Assembly: GCA_036397995.1 (NCBI GenBank)
Contig: DASWHX010000071.1
Coordinates: 1 to 45,092 of the forward strand
From: DASWHX01 sp036397995
Lineage (GTDB): Bacteria > Bacteroidota > Bacteroidia > Cytophagales > Cyclobacteriaceae
Length of the DNA: 45,092 bases
Reading direction: 5' to 3'
The notes under the pieces were generated by a model. The model made no database searches. It had not been told where the DNA came from and saw only the letters and a program-made list of their open reading frames with translations. Positions 42,894 to 45,092 of this stretch are shown piece by piece (position 1 is the first letter of the stretch; every line of letters starts with the position of its first letter). The translations under genes and the position numbers were made by a program.

Positions 42894-44432
42894 TTAAAAT
42901 TTTAGAGATTTTCTATTCATTAAATATTCTTTAACGGCTTTCAATTCTTTATACCTTGCTTCATCTTCAACAAAAGTCGGGATAATGGCACGGATATCAT
43001 CATAAATAGCTTTTGTAAAAGAAGAAATTGATTTATGACATTGAAGTAAGTCGATGGCCTGCACAAGGGCAACGATCTGAACAGAAAGAATTTCAAAGCT
43101 GTTGTCAATTACTTTTCTTGTTAATAGTGCCGCATTGCACCCCATACTAACAATATCCTGATTGTCATTGTTTGTAGAAATGCTATGTAAATACATGGGG
43201 TAGGAAAGAGTCTGATTCTCAGCCGCGTTTGAAGTGGCCGTAAATTGCATTCCCTGGATCCCAAAATTTAATCCTAAGGCGCCAAGGTTAACAAACGGAG
43301 TAAGCTTTTGATTTAAATTATTATTCAGCAGATAGTTCAATTGCCGTTCGGCCAGCATTGAAAGTTTGGCAACAGCTATTTTGATTTTATCCATTTCAAA
43401 GGAAATGTAATCACCATGAAAATTTCCACCGTGAAATACATTGCCTGACTTGTGATCAACGATCGGATTGTCATTCACAGAATTAATTTCATTCTCCAAA
43501 ACTCGCTGAGCCTGTATGAGAGTATCGTACACGGGACCTAATATTTGCGGTACGCACCGTAATGAATAATACTCCTGGACTTTCTCTTTGAATACCGATT
43601 CATTGATCTTCCGGTTGTATAAATGGTCAGGGCGTTTCCGGATTAGTTTGCTATCAGAAAGCAGGTTGCGCATAATTTCAGCAACTTTTGCTTGCCCTTC
43701 ATGATTCTTTACCTGGTTGAGTTCCTTTGAAAAATGATCATCGTAAGATTGCATTAATTCATTGGTAATAACAGACATCATAATTGCCCTGCTCAGCAAT
43801 CGTTGGGCATAAATCAAATTCACCACTCCAACGCCAGTCATAGCGGAAGTACCATTAAGCAAGGCAAGTCCTTCGCGGATATGAACATCGATCGGCTGCA
43901 ACCCTTCAATTTCAAAAACGTCTTTAGTGGTTATAATATTACCCTTGTAAAGCATTTCGCCTTCACCGATCAGGTTCAATGCAAGGTGCGCCAATTGAAC
44001 CAGGTCGCCGCTGGCACCCACACCGCCATGTTCGAAAATACAAGCGCCAATCCTTTTATTGATCAAATCAGTCAGGAGCTGTACCAATTGTGGATTGATT
44101 CCGGAATAACCGCGCATCAGACTAATTAATCTGCACAACATGGTGGACAGAGCAAGTTCTTCGGTAAATGGTGCACCGGATCCGGAACTATGGCTTCTAA
44201 TCAGGTTGTACTGAAGCTTTTGTAAGTGCTCATCATCAACCCGGTATTGGGCCATTGGGCCAAAGCCTGTATTAATGCCATATATTACTTTGTCCTTGCT
44301 GTAGCTTTGAAGGAAATCAAAATTAGCCTGAACATTCTGCACCGCCTTTTGATCAAGTTCCACGAGTTCCTGATCAAAAAGGATGTTCTGAAAATCTGTT
44401 ATTGAAATATTCCGGCTGCCGACCTTAACCAT
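42894..44432 (-). CDS. Aromatic amino acid ammonia-lyase (tyrosine ammonia-lyase-like)
   Basis: The ATG at 44432 gives 512 residues. The frame reaches a TTG at 44465, but the promoter match lies between, so the ATG is preferred. The MIO-forming Ala-Ser-Gly (140-142) sits in HGGVGASGDLVQLAHLAL, the HAL/PAL/TAL signature. The selectivity pair corresponding to His-Leu in Rhodobacter TAL is Ser80-His81, as in histidine ammonia-lyase. However, the whole sequence closely resembles what I remember of the Flavobacterium johnsoniae flexirubin-associated tyrosine lyase. Predicted product is 4-coumarate. It is the first gene of the operon. Confidence 0.85.
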   Translation of the reverse strand: MVKVGSRNISITDFQNILFDQELVELDQKAVQNVQANFDFLQSYSKDKVIYGINTGFGPMAQYRVDDEHLQKLQYNLIRSHSSGSGAPFTEELALSTMLCRLISLMRGYSGINPQLVQLLTDLINKRIGACIFEHGGVGASGDLVQLAHLALNLIGEGEMLYKGNIITTKDVFEIEGLQPIDVHIREGLALLNGTSAMTGVGVVNLIYAQRLLSRAIMMSVITNELMQSYDDHFSKELNQVKNHEGQAKVAEIMRNLLSDSKLIRKRPDHLYNRKINESVFKEKVQEYYSLRCVPQILGPVYDTLIQAQRVLENEINSVNDNPIVDHKSGNVFHGGNFHGDYISFEMDKIKIAVAKLSMLAERQLNYLLNNNLNQKLTPFVNLGALGLNFGIQGMQFTATSNAAENQTLSYPMYLHSISTNNDNQDIVSMGCNAALLTRKVIDNSFEILSVQIVALVQAIDLLQCHKSISSFTKAIYDDIRAIIPTFVEDEARYKELKAVKEYLMNRKSLKF

Positions 44433-44453
44433 TGATGATTGTGCTTTGGAATG

Positions 44454-44482
44454 CAAAAATACCAATGCGGATATAAAACCAA
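44454..44482 (-). promoter_or_regulatory. Candidate promoter of the pigment operon
   Basis: On the minus strand TTG (44480-44482) is followed by 18 bases and TATTTTTG (44454-44461), which fits TAnnTTTG. Transcription would start about 18 bases before the lyase ATG at 44432. The -33 element lies inside the first 29-bp repeat. Confidence 0.5.
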
Positions 44483-44545
44483 AGGGAAACTGGAAAATCC
44501 TTGGTATTTAATCTGCACCAAAGGATAACCTGAAAAACCTTTGTA
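44478..44545. repeat. Two tandem imperfect 29-bp repeats (putative operators)
   Basis: Copies at 44478-44506 and 44517-44545 share 23 of 29 bases. Each begins ACCAAAGG and ends near CC-TT-G-TA, and each is itself a loose inverted repeat (CCAAAGG... / ...CCTTGG or CCTTTG). Starts are 39 bases apart. The first copy covers the -33 element of the operon promoter. This looks like paired sites for a dimeric regulator. No regulator gene is seen in the window. Confidence 0.5.
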
Positions 44546-44846
44546 CCATGAAATTATTCAGTATTCACTATTATTTCAATTAATATTTACCCAAGGTGAA
44601 GAGGTTAAATACATTAAACTCCCTTAAATTTTTTGACTAGATCATCATTATTTCTATGTTGAATTTGGTGTAAATTCTTGGCATAACTTTAATTGCAGCT
44701 GTAGAGTGGTGCAAAGAATTTTGCCTTCTGCTGAGCTTTCCTGATTAATGCATACTCATGAAGAAGTTCTTCGCCTGACATCCATTTACCAATACTCAAA
44801 GAAGTTAATCTTTTTAGGATAATTCCCTATAGGGTGAAAAGTCACA
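44546..44846. other. Intergenic region between repeats and the rhodanese gene
   Basis: No gene longer than 60 residues lies here. A minus-strand mini-ORF at 44689-44781 (ATG, 30 residues, MSGEELLHEYALIRKAQQ...) has protein-like composition, but no start signal or neighbour supports it. A half-like copy of the 29-bp repeat (ACCCAAGG) occurs near 44589. Nothing else is recognisable. Confidence 0.4.
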
Positions 44847-45092
44847 TTATTTCTCCACTTCTTCGCCAAAGTGTGACCATTCAATCCATGAACCATCAAA
44901 GATTTTAACATTCTCATACCCCAGTAAATCTTTTAAAATAAATCCGGTATGAGCGGCGCGAACTCCTGAACGGCAATAAGTTATGATTTGTTTGTCTGGA
45001 GTGATTCCCAACTTTTCAAATTGTTCTTTCAATGCTTCACTGGATTTAAATACATTTTCCTTTTCCAGATTATTCGTCCATTCTAAATGTAT
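44847..45092 (-). CDS. Rhodanese-type sulfurtransferase (C-terminal part, partial)
   Basis: The frame is open to the right window edge and codes for 81 residues, so the N-terminus lies outside. The active-site loop ITYCRSGVRAAHTGF carries the catalytic Cys, and the final part (LGYENVKIFDGSWIEWSHFG) is typical of the C-terminal domain of thiosulfate/3-mercaptopyruvate sulfurtransferases. It transfers sulfane sulfur to thiol acceptors. It probably belongs to housekeeping metabolism rather than to the pigment operon. Confidence 0.85.
   Translation of the reverse strand: MHLEWTNNLEKENVFKSSEALKEQFEKLGITPDKQIITYCRSGVRAAHTGFILKDLLGYENVKIFDGSWIEWSHFGEEVEK

Larger units (their letters stand above)
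19292..44432 (-). other. Aryl polyene / flexirubin-type biosynthetic operon
   Basis: Twenty-four consecutive minus-strand genes, mostly with overlaps of 1-20 nt or gaps below 25 bases. They run from the ammonia-lyase (44432) to the PaaK-like ligase (19292). The only gap above 25 bases is 42059-42162, which holds a promoter match. The content matches type II polyketide-like aryl polyene pathways: lyase, KS/CLF, ACPs, FabG, two hotdog dehydratases, thioesterase, methyltransferases, LolA-like, RND, acyltransferases, GT2 and AcpS. Flexirubin clusters of Flavobacterium and Chitinophaga have closely similar content. Confidence 0.85.

Noticed and set aside
42894..44432. Histidine ammonia-lyase (hutH) for histidine degradation
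   Set aside because: No other hut gene is nearby, and the context is a complete polyene pathway that needs an aryl starter.

Overview
The window looks like a Bacteroidota chromosome, most likely Cytophagales or a relative. The evidence is moderate-to-low GC, start sites without Shine-Dalgarno sequences, promoter-like sequences of the Bacteroidota TTG / TAnnTTTG type, and families typical of the phylum: GLPGLI, DUF4249, DUF5916, TonB-dependent receptors with carboxypeptidase-regulatory N-termini, and SMUG2-like glycosylase. No rRNA, tRNA, CRISPR array, phage or insertion sequence was seen.

Positions 1-19200 are ordinary, loosely packed chromosome. In order they hold a partial metallo-beta-lactamase-fold protein, a GNAT acetyltransferase, a SMUG2-like DNA glycosylase and a histidine phosphatase. 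A GLPGLI protein paired with a TonB-dependent receptor follows, then a RelE/ParE-type toxin-antitoxin pair, an unknown secreted protein, a quinone-reductase-like dehydrogenase and a DUF5916 outer-membrane protein. After these come a tiny membrane protein, a DUF2268-like zinc protease lipoprotein, a TonB-dependent receptor with its DUF4249 partner, a glycerolipid acyltransferase, a secreted YciI-like protein and two uncharacterised proteins.

Positions 19292-44432 form one minus-strand block of 24 tightly packed genes, most with 1-20 nt overlaps. I read it as an aryl polyene / flexirubin-type pigment operon. In transcription order: aromatic amino acid (tyrosine) ammonia-lyase; FabG ketoreductase; ketosynthase (KS); ACP; LpxL-like acyltransferase; hotdog dehydratase 2; secreted unknown; thioesterase; second KS; O-methyltransferase-like enzyme; halogenase-family flavoprotein; degenerate KS-like protein; second ACP; third KS; chain-length-factor-like KS; polysaccharide deacetylase; LolA-like carrier; lipoprotein; hotdog dehydratase 1; GT2-DUF2062 protein; a three-part RND exporter / acyltransferase / methyltransferase; CrtI-like oxidoreductase; membrane-anchored C45 Ntn acyltransferase; AcpS-type phosphopantetheinyl transferase; and PaaK-like ligase.

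The inferred pathway is tyrosine to 4-coumarate (lyase), activation and loading on an ACP (PaaK-like ligase, AcpS), then cycles of KS/CLF, FabG and dehydratase giving a conjugated aryl polyene. The ring would be decorated by methylation and possibly halogenation. LolA-like, RND and acyltransferase components would attach the product to an outer-membrane carrier. The dialkylresorcinol genes darA and darB, expected for true flexirubins, are not in the window.

Two sequence features outside the genes stand out. Upstream of the lyase, two imperfect 29-bp direct repeats sit over and behind a good promoter match. A second promoter match has its -33 element overlapping the fabG stop codon. The most unusual protein-level observation is that the two hotdog dehydratases have reciprocal active-site losses, one keeping only the His and the other only the Glu. 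Past the operon (44433-45092) lie a mostly empty 414-bp gap and the end of a rhodanese gene.
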